Made by a program: the position numbers and the translations under genes
NCBI RefSeq assembly: GCF_029952955.1
Contig: NZ_JASATX010000001.1
Coordinates: forward strand, 558,001 to 622,000
Direction: 5' to 3'
Length of the DNA stretch: 64,000 nt
DNA from: Ruicaihuangia caeni
GTDB taxonomy: Bacteria > Actinomycetota > Actinomycetes > Actinomycetales > Microbacteriaceae
The notes under the pieces: model-generated
What the model saw: only the letters and a program-made list of their open reading frames with translations
Databases searched by the model: none
What the model was told of the DNA's origin: nothing
Shown: piece by piece, positions 8,809-18,078 of the stretch
Position numbering within the stretch: the first letter of the stretch is position 1
Layout: each line of letters starts with the position of its first letter

Positions 8809-10253
8809 GAGTCGAACCCCAGGCCGACCGCGTCGAGCATGGAGAGGAGGGGGCCTCGTCGGCCGCGCCGGTGGTCGGCGCGGTCCATCGCGCGGCGGGT
8901 GGCGTTGATGCCGATCGAGGCGGCCGGTTCAGGAGGGAACGGCAATGGGCGCTCGCGCACCATCCGCAATCGGGTGCGTTCGGTGTCTGCACCCTCGAGC
9001 AGGTCGAGCATCACCTCGCCGGCGAACCGGGTGGCGGCGACGCCGAGCCCGGTGAATCCGGTCGCGTACGCGATGCGGTCGCCGCGAGCGGTGCCGAAGA
9101 ACGCGCAGAACCGCGTGCAGGTGTCGATCGCGCCCGCCCACTGATGGGTGAATCGCAGCCCCTCGAGTTGCGGGAACGTGGTGAAGAAGTGGCTCGCGAG
9201 CCTTTCGAAGCTCGCCGCGCGGCGCTCGTACTTCGACCGCACCCGACCGCCGTAGTGATAGATAGCGTCGTACCCGCCGAAGAGGATGCGGTTTTCTCGG
9301 GTCAATCGGTAGTAGTGGAACTGGTTCGCGAGGTCTGCGATGCCTTGACGCTCCGACCAGCCGACATCGGCGAGCTGCGCCTGGCTCAGCGGCTCAGACA
9401 TGAGCACGTAGTCGTACACCGGCACCGTCATCAGCCGATTGCGCTTCAGCAGCGAGGGGAATGCGTTGGTGGCGAGCACGACCTTCTCGGCGATGATCCG
9501 GCCGTTGCCGCTCTCGAGCAGCACTGGAGCGCCCCCGTCGCTCGTCTCGAGCCTGCGCACGGGCGAGCGCTCGAATACCTCGACGCCCGCCTCTTCGACC
9601 GCCCGGGCCAGCTCGCTGGCTAGCTTTCCCGGATGCACGAGCGCGGCGCTGTGCGTATCCCAGGTCGCGGCCAGGTAGGTGGGCGACGCGACCTGGGCCT
9701 GGGCCGCATCCTGGTCAAGGAACCGGATCGTATGGTCGCCTCGGCGAGCGGCGCTCTGGAACTCGTCGCGCAGCCACTCGACCTGATGCGGTTCGGTCGC
9801 CACAGACAGCACACCCGTGCGTTCGAACTCGACGTCGAGCCCGAGAGCGACGACGTCGGTCTCGATGGCATCGAGATTCGCCAGCCCCAAGCGCTCGAGC
9901 TCGTCGAGCTCCTCCGGCCAGCGTCGTTCCCCGTTGGCTCGGCCGTGAGTGAGGCTTGCTTCGCAGAACCCGCCGTTCCGGCCCGAGGCGGCCCAGCCGA
10001 CCATCCCGGCCTCGACGAGCACGACCTTCAGCGCGGGGTCGCGTCGCTTCGCGAGCAACGCCGTCCAGAGACCGGTGTAGCCGCCGCCGACGATTGCGAG
10101 GTCGGCTCGGCGCACTCCGCTCAGAGCCTGGCGAGTCGCCTGTCCCTCTTGCCCGATGTCGTCGAGCCAGAAGACGGATTGCCGGGTGCCTTCGAGCGAA
10201 TGCTCGATGACGGATGCCGATGGTCGGCGTCGTTCGAAGACCGTGGTCTCCAT
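8805..10253 (-). CDS. FAD-dependent amine oxidase, PuuB-like
   Basis: A 482-residue flavoprotein of the DAO family. The Rossmann motif IVGGGYTGLWTA lies at about residues 54-65, followed by VVLVEAGMVGWAASGRNGG, characteristic of the glycine oxidase/PuuB branch. Near the C-terminus YATGFTGLGVAATRFAGEV closes the FAD site. PuuB-type enzymes oxidise gamma-glutamylputrescine to an aldehyde, H2O2 and ammonia; the exact amine here is uncertain. ATG 10253 has GGAG 8 bases upstream and is preferred to GTG 10262. It shares an operon with a PotABCD-like importer, which supports an amine substrate. Confidence 0.85.
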   Translation of the reverse strand: METTVFERRRPSASVIEHSLEGTRQSVFWLDDIGQEGQATRQALSGVRRADLAIVGGGYTGLWTALLAKRRDPALKVVLVEAGMVGWAASGRNGGFCEASLTHGRANGERRWPEELDELERLGLANLDAIETDVVALGLDVEFERTGVLSVATEPHQVEWLRDEFQSAARRGDHTIRFLDQDAAQAQVASPTYLAATWDTHSAALVHPGKLASELARAVEEAGVEVFERSPVRRLETSDGGAPVLLESGNGRIIAEKVVLATNAFPSLLKRNRLMTVPVYDYVLMSEPLSQAQLADVGWSERQGIADLANQFHYYRLTRENRILFGGYDAIYHYGGRVRSKYERRAASFERLASHFFTTFPQLEGLRFTHQWAGAIDTCTRFCAFFGTARGDRIAYATGFTGLGVAATRFAGEVMLDLLEGADTERTRLRMVRERPLPFPPEPAASIGINATRRAMDRADHRRGRRGPLLSMLDAVGLGFDS

Positions 10254-10313
10254 TGCTATCACTCCATTTGCGGGCTGGGTGTTGAATGGCGGCGCTGCTG
10301 TCGGATGTCGACC

Positions 10314-11969
10314 TCAGGCGTCGGAGGCTGCGAACACTCGCTCGCCCTGCACGAACGTCTGCAGCACGCGCGTCTCGCCGATCTCGTTGGCAGGCCCGGC
10401 GAAAGGATCGCGATCGAGCACCACGAGATCTGCGAATTTGCCGACCTCCACGGTTCCGGTCACCTCGTCCAGGTGGTTCACGTACGCGGAACCGGCCGTG
10501 TACGCGGCGAGCGAGGTGGCCAGATCGAGCGACTGCTCCGGAAGGAAGGCCTCGTAGTCGCCCTCCTCGAGACCGGGTGCGGCGACCCGGTTCACCGCGA
10601 CATGGATCGCCGCCATCGGGTTGGGGGTCGACACCGACCAGTCGCTCCCTGCGGCGAGCACTGCACCGGCTCGCTGCAGGTCTCGGAACGGGTACTGCCA
10701 ACTGCTGCGAGGTTCGCCGAGGAAGGGGAGCGTGAGTTCGACCATCTGCGGTTCGAGCGACGCCCAGAGCGACTGCATGTTCGCGGCGACGTCGAGCTGG
10801 CGGAAGCGAGGGACATCGTCGGGGTGCACGACCTGCAGATGGGCGATGTGATGGCGGTGGTCGCTGCGGCCGTTCCGCGAGATCGCGTGCTCGACGGCGT
10901 CGAGGCATTGGCGCACTGCTCGGTCGCCGATGGCGTGGAAATGCAGTTGAAAGCCGAGACGGTCGAGCTCGGCGGCCGCAGGCAGCAAGGTCTCGGGGTC
11001 GACGAATGAGATGCCGGAGTTATCGGTCGGGTGCCCGTGGCCGTCGCAGTATGGCTCGAGCATCGACGCGGTGAAGTTCTCAGCGACTCCGTCTTGCATG
11101 ATCTTCACGCTCGTCGCGGCGAAACGGCCGGCGCGGAACCGTTCACGGCGCTCCACGAGCGAGGGGATCTGCTCGAGGCCGGCGCCTCGATCCCACCAGA
11201 GCGCACCCACGACTCTGGCCGTCAGACGCCCCTGCTCGGCTGCTGCGAGGTACGCGGGACCGGGGTCGCCGGCATCCCCGTAGCCGCCGACGATCGCATC
11301 CTGCCAAGCAGTCACGCCCCGCTCGTGCAGGTACTGCTGCCCGAGCATGAGCGCGTCGACCAGCGTGGCGAGCGAGGTCTCGGGCAGATGCCGGTTCACC
11401 AGCGTCATCGCCCCTTCGTGCAGCGTGCCGGTCGGGTTCCCATCGGCATCCCGCTCGATGCGACCGTCGGCGGGGTCGGGGGTGTCGCGGTCGATGCCCG
11501 CCAGGCGGAGTGCCGCCGAGTTCACCCACGCGCCGTGACCGTCGCGGTTCGGAAGGAACGCCGGACGGTCCGGGACCACCCGATCGAGCGCCGCGGCGGT
11601 GGGCGTGCCTCCCGGGAATGCCGACATCGACCAGCCGCCTCCGAGCACCCACTGGTCATCCGGATGCTCGGCCGAGTACCGGGCGATGCGAGCGAGGTAG
11701 TCGTCTTGCGAGTTCAACTCGGAGAGGTCGCAGCGCAGCAGATCGAGGCCGCCCCAGACCGGGTGCACATGCGCGTCTTGGAATCCGGGCACCAGCATCC
11801 GACCGGCGAGATCGACCACCTCTGTGCCGGTGCCCACCAGGTCACGCAGTTCGTCGTGGCCGACCGCGATGATGCGCCCGCCGGCGACCGCGACAGCGCT
11901 CGCTCGACGCCGTTGCGCGTCGGCGGTGAACACGGGTCCATTGATGAATACGAGATCCGCCTGGGTCAC
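10314..11969 (-). CDS. Amidohydrolase, YtcJ-like
   Basis: A 551-residue metal-dependent hydrolase of the amidohydrolase 3 (YtcJ/NfdA) group. A small composite beta domain is followed by the metal-binding QDAHVHP motif near residue 65, then HFHAIGDRAV and DHRHHIAHLQ, which supply barrel His residues. The C-terminal GKFADLVVLDRDPF returns to the beta domain. The family hydrolyses amide, formamide or exocyclic C-N bonds. Position between the permease and oxidase genes suggests it processes the imported substrate before or after oxidation. That assignment is inference. Confidence 0.87.
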   Translation of the reverse strand: MTQADLVFINGPVFTADAQRRRASAVAVAGGRIIAVGHDELRDLVGTGTEVVDLAGRMLVPGFQDAHVHPVWGGLDLLRCDLSELNSQDDYLARIARYSAEHPDDQWVLGGGWSMSAFPGGTPTAAALDRVVPDRPAFLPNRDGHGAWVNSAALRLAGIDRDTPDPADGRIERDADGNPTGTLHEGAMTLVNRHLPETSLATLVDALMLGQQYLHERGVTAWQDAIVGGYGDAGDPGPAYLAAAEQGRLTARVVGALWWDRGAGLEQIPSLVERRERFRAGRFAATSVKIMQDGVAENFTASMLEPYCDGHGHPTDNSGISFVDPETLLPAAAELDRLGFQLHFHAIGDRAVRQCLDAVEHAISRNGRSDHRHHIAHLQVVHPDDVPRFRQLDVAANMQSLWASLEPQMVELTLPFLGEPRSSWQYPFRDLQRAGAVLAAGSDWSVSTPNPMAAIHVAVNRVAAPGLEEGDYEAFLPEQSLDLATSLAAYTAGSAYVNHLDEVTGTVEVGKFADLVVLDRDPFAGPANEIGETRVLQTFVQGERVFAASDA

Positions 11970-12012
11970 GGGGCCTCCTTGGGGTTTAAGCCGCAGTCGA
12001 GTCGCCTGGGCG

Positions 12013-12945
12013 TCAGTTTCCGGTCATGGTGCGAGCGATCTGCGTTGCGGAGTCGCCCGAACGCCTGAGCACGACCGCGACCAGCGCCAACGCGGCGAGC
12101 GTGAGCACGAGCATGACGGTCGAGACCGAGGCGATCTCGGGGCGCAAGCCGCTGCGCAGGGCGCTGAGCACATACACAGGCCAGGGTGTGGTGCCTGACA
12201 CTTGTACGAACGCCGCGATGACCGTGTTGTCGAGACTCAGGGTGAACGAGAGCAGGAATCCGGCGAGGACGGCCGGCATCGCCAGCGGCAAGGTCACCCG
12301 TCGGAACGTCGTGAGCGGGCGGGCGTAGAGATCGCTCGACGCCTCCTCGAGTTGCGCGTCAAGACCGATGAGGCGGGCGCGGACGATGTACGAGACAACA
12401 GCGATCGAGAACAGCGAGTGGCCCACTACGAGCCGCACGATGCCGTCATTGAAGATGCCGAGCCCGAGGTCTTGCCCGAGCAGCACGAGCCAGGGGAGGA
12501 GCGCAACGGCGTCGACGATCTCGGGCGTCACCGAGACGAGCAGCAGGAGTCCGAGGAACCAGTAGGCCCACTTGCCGGGATGCCGGGCCATCGCGATTCC
12601 GGCAAGGGTTCCGAGCAGCGTGGCGAGCACCGCGGCGATGAATCCCGTCTGCACCGACACCCACACCGCGTCTCGAATGGCGGGCTTCTCGACCAGTGCG
12701 AGGAAGGAGTCGAAGCCGAATTGCTGCCAGGCGACGAGCAGGCGGCCGACGTTGAAGGACGACACGATGATCACGATGATCGGGGCGAACAGGAAGACGA
12801 ACACCGCGATGCCCCAGACGGTGAAGCCGACGTCCGTCCACGAGCGCCTCGGGCCGCGCGAGCGCCGCCTGACACCGCTGCCGCTCGTTCGTGCGCGCTG
12901 CGCTGCGAGCGTTTGGGTGGCGGTGCTGCCGGTCGGGGGTCTCAT
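12013..12945 (-). CDS. potC: ABC transporter permease, PotC-like
   Basis: A 310-residue inner-membrane permease with six hydrophobic segments. The cytoplasmic EAA loop reads EEASSDLYARPLTTFRRV and is close to the PotC consensus, but Tyr replaces the usual Gly. A Ser/Arg-rich N-terminal tail of about 40 residues precedes the first helix. Start ATG 12945 overlaps the PotB-like stop by 4 bp. The reading frame stays open further upstream, but that extension is a shadow of the PotB-like gene. It forms the transport channel with the PotB-like protein. Confidence 0.9.
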   Translation of the reverse strand: MRPPTGSTATQTLAAQRARTSGSGVRRRSRGPRRSWTDVGFTVWGIAVFVFLFAPIIVIIVSSFNVGRLLVAWQQFGFDSFLALVEKPAIRDAVWVSVQTGFIAAVLATLLGTLAGIAMARHPGKWAYWFLGLLLLVSVTPEIVDAVALLPWLVLLGQDLGLGIFNDGIVRLVVGHSLFSIAVVSYIVRARLIGLDAQLEEASSDLYARPLTTFRRVTLPLAMPAVLAGFLLSFTLSLDNTVIAAFVQVSGTTPWPVYVLSALRSGLRPEIASVSTVMLVLTLAALALVAVVLRRSGDSATQIARTMTGN

Positions 12946-13838
12946 CGCACTGCCTCCTTCGTGTCGAGCACGAGCCGTTGGCGCGCGCGGAGTGGCCAGG
13001 TGACCAACCACACGAGCACGGCGCCCGCGGCGACGGTCGCCATGATGACGAGAATGAGGAGTACCGCCATGGCGGAGCCGAGCGCCCAGTTCTGCGCGGT
13101 CTGGAACTGGCTCGCGACAAGCTGACCGACCATATTGCCCTTCGCCCCGCCCAGGACTGTCGCGGTGATGTAGTCGCCCATGAGCGGGATGAACACGAGC
13201 AGCACCCCCGCGATCACGCCGGGTCGGGCCAGCGGAAGCGTCACCCGGAAGAATGTGCTCCATCGACCGGCGCCCAAGTCCTTCGAAGCCTCGCGCAGGG
13301 AATGCCCGACACGGTCGAACGCGACGAACAGGGGAAGGATCATCAGCGGGAGGTAGTTGTACACGACGCCGATGAGCACCGCTGTGCGCGTGTAGAGGAT
13401 GTCGAGCGGGCCGTTCAGCATGCCGATCGACTGCAGCAGCGTCGACGCCCAGCCCTCTGGGGCGAGGATCACCTGCCAACCGATCGTCCGCACGAGGAAG
13501 TTGGTCCAGAACGGCACCATGACGAGCGCGAGCAGGAGGCCGCGCCTGGATGGCGGGGCCTTCACGGCCATCCAGTACGCCGCGGGCAGACCGATCAGCA
13601 GGCAGAGCAGCGTGCCCGCGATACCCACCCACAGCGTGTTCTGGAAGGTCGCGAAGAAGGTGGGCGACATCGCCTCGGCGTAGCGGTCGAACGAGAGGAC
13701 GTCATTGGCGTGCGTGCCGAAGATGCCCGGTTTGTAGCCGAAGCTGAACCAGATGACCATGCCCACGGGCGCCACGAAGAAGATCAGCAGCCACGCCCAG
13801 GCAGGGATCGCGAGCGCGATGCCGGGGGCTCTACGCAC
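12942..13838 (-). CDS. potB: ABC transporter permease, PotB-like
   Basis: A 298-residue permease with six hydrophobic segments and a canonical EAA loop (REASKDLGAGRWSTFFRVTLP) that contacts the ATPase. Length and motif fit the spermidine/putrescine PotB family. It overlaps the substrate-binding protein gene by 8 bp and the PotC-like gene by 4 bp, so the three membrane-side components are translated as a unit. Confidence 0.9.
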   Translation of the reverse strand: MRRAPGIALAIPAWAWLLIFFVAPVGMVIWFSFGYKPGIFGTHANDVLSFDRYAEAMSPTFFATFQNTLWVGIAGTLLCLLIGLPAAYWMAVKAPPSRRGLLLALVMVPFWTNFLVRTIGWQVILAPEGWASTLLQSIGMLNGPLDILYTRTAVLIGVVYNYLPLMILPLFVAFDRVGHSLREASKDLGAGRWSTFFRVTLPLARPGVIAGVLLVFIPLMGDYITATVLGGAKGNMVGQLVASQFQTAQNWALGSAMAVLLILVIMATVAAGAVLVWLVTWPLRARQRLVLDTKEAVR

Positions 13839-15015
13839 CTGCGGCCGCCTTCATCTTGTTCCAGATCTCAACGATGCGCTGTTGCGCTTCGGTCACCTCG
13901 CCTTCGTGCATCGTGGCGACCTGCTCCGAGCTGAAGAACACGAGGTCGAGCATCGGCAGACCGGCATCCTCGGCGGCGCTTTCGATGCCCTTGGCGCCCG
14001 TGTGGTAGCCGATGTAGTCGACCTGCAGCAGTTGATTCTCGGGGGTGAGCACGTAGTCGATGAACGCGTGGGCGGCTTCGGGGTTCGGTGCGCCGGCAGC
14101 GATGGCCCAGTTGTCCATCCAGATCTCGGTGGCGGGAGCGCCGAGCACCCACTGCCAACGGTCGGGGTCGGGGCTCTCCAGGATGCCGATCCGGGCATCG
14201 CCGTTCCAGACCTGCATGAGCGCGTGCGTGCCCTGTGGGATCGCCGCGCCGCCGGGGTAGGAGTCGAACGCGGACACGTGCGGGGCGAGGGTGTTGACGA
14301 GGAAGTCCTCGGCGGCGTCGAGATCGCCCTGATCCGTTGTGTTCCAGTCGATGCCATTGGCCCAGAAGTAGAGCCCGGTGAGTTCAGCCGGGTCGTCCAG
14401 CACCGAAGTCGAGCCGCTTGCCTCGTTCTGGGCGGCGTCGATGAAGTCGTTCCAAGTCTTCAGCTCGCGCGTGATCTTGGTCTTGTCGTACACGAAGCCC
14501 GTGGTGCCCCATGCCTTGCAGATGGAGTAGTCGTTGTTCGGATCCCAGGCGCGACCGAGGTAGTCGGCATCCATGTGCTCGAGATTCGGGATCAGGTCGC
14601 GGTTCAGCTTCTGCAGAAGGCCGTTCTCGATCATCTGCGGGATGAACACGCCCGTGGGAACGACGATGTCGTAGCCGGAGGTGCCCTTCGCGGCGACGAG
14701 CTTCGAGATGAGCTCCTCGTTGGAGTTGAAGGAGTCGAGCGTGATGCGTGGCCCGAGTTCGTCGGTGAACGCCGACAGCACATCGGGGTTGTCGTAGTCG
14801 CCCCAGGTGTAGATCGAAAGTTCCTTCTCGAGGGGTCCGCCGGTCGCCTCGGTGCTCGGTGTCTCCCCGCCGCCGGGGGAGCAGGCAGCGAGGGCGCCGG
14901 TGACGCCGAGGGCACCGGCCAGAGCGAGGAAGTTGCGCCGGTTCAGTTCACGGCGGATGATCGGCGCGGCGCTCGCGCTCGCCAGGATGCGGATGGGGGA
15001 GCGTGATGCGTTCAT
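13831..15015 (-). CDS. potD: Tat-exported lipoprotein substrate-binding protein, PotD-like
   Basis: A 394-residue solute-binding protein. The N-terminus carries a twin-arginine motif (RRNFLAL, residues 26-32) followed by a hydrophobic stretch and a lipobox ending at Cys 45 (ALAAC), so it should be exported folded and lipid-anchored. The mature part starts with a Pro/Gly/Thr linker, then LSIYTWGDYDNPDVL, the PotD/PotF family opening. Polyamine binding is the likely function, but the Asp/Trp ligand set was not checked by alignment. Confidence 0.88.
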   Translation of the reverse strand: MNASRSPIRILASASAAPIIRRELNRRNFLALAGALGVTGALAACSPGGGETPSTEATGGPLEKELSIYTWGDYDNPDVLSAFTDELGPRITLDSFNSNEELISKLVAAKGTSGYDIVVPTGVFIPQMIENGLLQKLNRDLIPNLEHMDADYLGRAWDPNNDYSICKAWGTTGFVYDKTKITRELKTWNDFIDAAQNEASGSTSVLDDPAELTGLYFWANGIDWNTTDQGDLDAAEDFLVNTLAPHVSAFDSYPGGAAIPQGTHALMQVWNGDARIGILESPDPDRWQWVLGAPATEIWMDNWAIAAGAPNPEAAHAFIDYVLTPENQLLQVDYIGYHTGAKGIESAAEDAGLPMLDLVFFSSEQVATMHEGEVTEAQQRIVEIWNKMKAAAGA

Positions 15016-15108
15016 CTGGAACTCCTTGCAGTCGGTCGGCAGGGACAGCGGAAGGTGAGTGTCACGGCGGCGCCTGCCGGCCGACGGCCGGAGCAGACAC
15101 CCTCTGGG

Positions 15109-16293
15109 TCAGGCGGTGGGCGGTGGGACGTATCCGGCGTCTTCGGGAGCGTCGTCGAGGGGGAAGAGCTGCACGTTCTCGGCGGCCCAGGTGCAGAGGA
15201 CAGGGTCGCCGGCGGACAGTTGCGGCGCAGTCGGTGTCGGTCGCCTGACGATGAGGCTCGTGGCCTCACCGATCTCGACCAGGTACTGCATGGTCTCGCC
15301 CTGGTGCGAGATGCTGAGCAGGGTTCCGGATGCCGCATTCACGCTGCCGCGCTCGCCGCGGGTGGCGGCGGCATCCGCTCGCTCGATGCTCACGGACTCC
15401 GGACGCACCGCCGCTTGTCCCTCGGTATGACCCACGAGTGCTGTTTCACCGGCGCGAAGCACCACCCCGGACGGCGTCGTGACCGCGAGGCCACCATCTG
15501 CCACGGTGCCGCGAAGGAAGTTCTGCTGCCCGACGAACGCCGCCACGTACGCGGAGGCCGGACGGCCGTAGATCGTCGAGGCGTCGGCGAGTTGCTCGAT
15601 GCGGCCCTCGCGCATGATCGCGATGCGATCGCTCATCGAGAGCGCCTCGCCCTGATCGTGCGTGACGAACACGAAGGTGATGCCGAGCTTCGCCTGCAGC
15701 AGTTTGAGTTCCAGCTGCATCTCCTCGCGGAGTTGCCGGTCGAGCGCGCCGAGCGGTTCATCGAGCAGCAGCACCGAAGGCCGGTTGACCAAGGCGCGGG
15801 CCAGCGCGACCCGCTGCTGCTGTCCTCCCGAGAGCTGCATGGGTTTGCGGTCTGCGAACGAGCGCATCTTGACAAGCTCGAGCGCGGAAGCGACCCGCTC
15901 TCGCAGCTCCGATCGTGGTGTGCGGTGCTGCTGAAGCCCGTAGGCCACGTTCTCGGCGACACTCATGTGCGGGAAGAGCGCGTATGCCTGGAACACGGTG
16001 TTCACATTCCGGCGGTAGGGCGGCTGCCCGAGCACCGAGCGGCCCGAGATGCGGATGTCGCCCTCGTCCGGCTGCTCGAAGCCGGCGATCATGCGGAGCG
16101 TGGTGGTCTTGCCGCAACCCGAGGGCCCGAGCAGCGAGATGAACTCACCCGGTTCGATGCGGAGCGAGAGACCGTCGACCGCGACCACGCCGCTGTACCG
16201 CTTCACCAGCCCCTCGAGGACGACAGCGCCCGAGGCATCGGTGCCGCTCTCTGGCGGCGTTGCGGTGGCGCTCTGGGTTGCCTCGATCGTCAC
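15109..16293 (-). CDS. potA: ABC transporter ATP-binding protein, PotA-like
   Basis: A 394-residue ATPase: Walker A GPSGCGKTT near residues 56-64, Q-loop VFQAYALFPHM, signature LSGGQQQR, Walker B VLLLDEPLGALD, switch His in FVTHDQ, and a C-terminal TOBE/OB region after residue 270. This layout is typical of PotA and related importers. The start is GTG 16293, which has AGGAGG 9 bases upstream; the in-frame extension to 16503 runs through the promoter region. It is the first gene of a minus-strand operon running to the cupin gene. Confidence 0.9.
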   Translation of the reverse strand: MTIEATQSATATPPESGTDASGAVVLEGLVKRYSGVVAVDGLSLRIEPGEFISLLGPSGCGKTTTLRMIAGFEQPDEGDIRISGRSVLGQPPYRRNVNTVFQAYALFPHMSVAENVAYGLQQHRTPRSELRERVASALELVKMRSFADRKPMQLSGGQQQRVALARALVNRPSVLLLDEPLGALDRQLREEMQLELKLLQAKLGITFVFVTHDQGEALSMSDRIAIMREGRIEQLADASTIYGRPASAYVAAFVGQQNFLRGTVADGGLAVTTPSGVVLRAGETALVGHTEGQAAVRPESVSIERADAAATRGERGSVNAASGTLLSISHQGETMQYLVEIGEATSLIVRRPTPTAPQLSAGDPVLCTWAAENVQLFPLDDAPEDAGYVPPPTA

Positions 16294-16338
16294 TGATCGA
16301 CACCTCCTGGGTCGTGAAGCATCATCGCTCGTCTGGCC

Positions 16339-16368
16339 ATTCAAGCCAGGTTTCCCAATCCCGGTCAA
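16339..16368 (-). promoter_or_regulatory. Candidate sigma-70-type promoter of the potA operon
   Basis: Read on the minus strand, TTGACC (16368-16363) is separated by 18 bases from TTGAAT (16344-16339), about 45 bases upstream of potA GTG. The -35 is good and the -10 has 4 of 6 matches. An inverted repeat CTGGC-N7-GCCAG (16333-16349) overlaps the -10 and could be an operator. Confidence 0.35.
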
Positions 16369-16567
16369 CCTTGACGCGCGTGTCTCGCATCTTCTCGGCC
16401 AGCGGTCCAGGGAAGAACCGGCTCTCGACTGATTCCGAAGGAACTGACTGTCAGCGCCATGGTTTCGCCACATGGATCGCTCGGCGGACAAGCAAATCCG
16501 CACCTACGGGCCGGGTGGAACCCGGTCGTTGCCGAGCCGAAAGCGCGTGCGAAAACCGCGACCGCAA

Positions 16568-16598
16568 GTGGCTCGCCGTCCGGAACCCGGCGAGCCAC
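16568..16598 (-). terminator. Intrinsic terminator hairpin
   Basis: A perfect 11-bp inverted repeat (GTGGCTCGCCG / CGGCGAGCCAC) with a 9-base loop lies 14 bp past the stop of the minus-strand gene ending at 16612. On that strand a TTTT run occurs some bases further on. This separates the small membrane-protein operon from potA. Confidence 0.7.
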
Positions 16599-16611
16599 CG
16601 CGACTGCGCCG

Positions 16612-17064
16612 TCAGCGGTCGATGGGGTAGTTGCGCTCCTTGCGCTCGAGCTTCCGTTTGCGGTCGTCGGTCGTGTTGCCGCTGCTGCTCTCGCGATCCT
16701 CGAGGCCGACCGCGTCGCGCAGTTCAGCGGCATCCTTGTGCAGGCCCTCTTTTTCCATCAGGTCGCTGAGCGAGTCGGCGATCGCGTTCAGCTTGTGCTG
16801 CAGCGCGAGGTCTGCCCTCGTCTGACTGTTCTGCAGCAGAGCCACGAGCAGGAACGTCACGATCGTGGTGAGCGTGTTGATGATCAGCTGCCACGTGTCG
16901 ATGTTCCGCAGGAACACGATCGAAGGCGCCCAGACGATGACGAGCAGCACGCAGAACGCGAAGAACCACGCACGGCTGGTCAGCTCCGAAACGCGCGCGG
17001 CGAAGCGATCGAACCACCCGACATGGGCGGAGATATCCGAGGGCATGACTGCTTTCTGCACCAT
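16612..17064 (-). CDS. Low-affinity iron permease-like membrane protein
   Basis: About 150 residues. Two hydrophobic segments (WFFAFCVLLVIVWAPSIVFL and LIINTLTTIVTFLLVALL) are followed by NSQTRADLALQHKLNAI, the signature I associate with the low-affinity iron permease family (PF04120). Bacterial members are widespread and their role in iron uptake is unproven. The charged C-terminal tail (DDRKRKLERKERN) is cytoplasmic. ATG 17064 with AAAGG upstream is favoured over GTG 17079, which would overlap the preceding stop. It is co-directional with the DUF6766 gene. Confidence 0.75.
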   Translation of the reverse strand: MVQKAVMPSDISAHVGWFDRFAARVSELTSRAWFFAFCVLLVIVWAPSIVFLRNIDTWQLIINTLTTIVTFLLVALLQNSQTRADLALQHKLNAIADSLSDLMEKEGLHKDAAELRDAVGLEDRESSSGNTTDDRKRKLERKERNYPIDR

Positions 17065-17075
17065 GGTCTTGCCTT

Positions 17076-17768
17076 TCACTCGCCCGCGTCAGCGGTATCG
17101 AGGTGGGGCGCACCCACCTTCTTGGACTCCGCTGAACCGCGCTGCCTCAGGTAGATCGCGAGCGCGGCCATGCTGCCCACCGCCAGGAACTCGCTCTGCC
17201 AGTTCTGCAGGGTGCGGTTCCAGAAGTCGGCCGACGCGATGTAGTCGAGCCAGCCGATCGCCGGGTCGCCGTGCATCGCCTGGTCCTGGTTGTAGGCCAC
17301 CACGCCCGTGACCGACTGCGCCCACCACGACAGCAGGAAGATCGCACCCATCACGAGCAGCAGCGAGTTGGAGAAGACCTTCTCGCGCCACCCTCCCATG
17401 CGCACCCACTTGGGCGAGTCCTCTTGCGCGTACTCGCCGACGAGTTGGTCCTTATCGCTCTGCGGACCCTCGTCGCCCGGCTTCTTCGACTCGGGCGAGC
17501 CCTTCTGCACGAACCAGATGGTGCCGAGGATGAACAGGAAGAACTGCAGATACTCGGATTGCCAGTTCTCCGCCACGTCGACGGCGAAGCTGCTCGAGGT
17601 GATGAAATGCCAGTAGGAGACCTCGGGCATGCCGTGCGCGACCTGGATCTCGTTGTGGTCGATATGACCGACGATCGACTGCGCGATGAGCGCGGCGAGG
17701 AAGATCACGCCGAACGCGAAGCTCAGCGCGTGGTTCCGGACGCCCGTCGGAATGCGGTTGATGCTCAT
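17076..17768 (-). CDS. DUF6766-like membrane protein
   Basis: A 230-residue protein with an internal duplication: two hydrophobic pairs (LSFAFGVIFLAALIAQSIVG with YLQFFLFILGTIWFVQKG, and SNSLLLVMGAIFLLSWWAQS with FLAVGSMAALAIYLRQRG). Each repeat ends with ENWQSEYLQ / QNWQSEFLA and then R/K-G-S-x-ESKK. This matches my memory of the DUF6766 family; function unknown. Start ATG 17768 is 5 bp after a short upstream reading frame and has only a weak ribosome-binding site, suggesting translational coupling to it. Confidence 0.72.
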   Translation of the reverse strand: MSINRIPTGVRNHALSFAFGVIFLAALIAQSIVGHIDHNEIQVAHGMPEVSYWHFITSSSFAVDVAENWQSEYLQFFLFILGTIWFVQKGSPESKKPGDEGPQSDKDQLVGEYAQEDSPKWVRMGGWREKVFSNSLLLVMGAIFLLSWWAQSVTGVVAYNQDQAMHGDPAIGWLDYIASADFWNRTLQNWQSEFLAVGSMAALAIYLRQRGSAESKKVGAPHLDTADAGE

Positions 17769-17773
17769 CGCGG

Positions 17774-17857
17774 TCACCGGCCCATGAACCCGATCGTGAG
17801 CATAGCCACGAGGCCCGCTCCGATGACGACCAGCCAACTCGTGAAGGCCAAACGCAT
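17774..17857 (-). CDS. 27-residue single-pass membrane peptide
   Basis: A short frame, ATG 17857 to TGA 17774, preceded by a near-perfect GGAGGAGG ribosome-binding site. The peptide is one hydrophobic helix: it starts MRLAFTSWLVV, passes through IGAGLVAML and ends FMGR. It ends 5 bp before the DUF6766-like start, which itself lacks a strong site, so the short gene may drive translation of its neighbour, act as a leader peptide, or be a subunit. No family recognised. Confidence 0.6.
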   Translation of the reverse strand: MRLAFTSWLVVIGAGLVAMLTIGFMGR

Positions 17858-18078
17858 GACAACCTCCTCCGTGAATACGAGCGCCAGTGCGTTCAGAGCG
17901 TGGGGCCACCTCCTCGTCGCACCGGCTGCAGGTCCTCGCGTGGAACCGTGAACGGGCACTGAGTGTTCGTCACGCCTGCGTCTCAGACAGTACGCTCGCC
18001 CGGACGGTCGGCAAGATGGCTGACCGCGACTTCTCCGGTGCGGCGCGCACCGCCGGGGTGTGTCACCATGGCGCCACG

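Noticed and set aside
12946-13632. N-terminal extension of the PotC-like permease frame
   Set aside because: It is an out-of-frame reading of the PotB-like gene; the permease starts at 12945 with an ATGA overlap.
17077-17079. GTG 17079 as the start of the iron-permease-like gene, overlapping the DUF6766-like stop
   Set aside because: Possible, but ATG 17064 has an AAAGG site at better spacing; kept as an alternative only.
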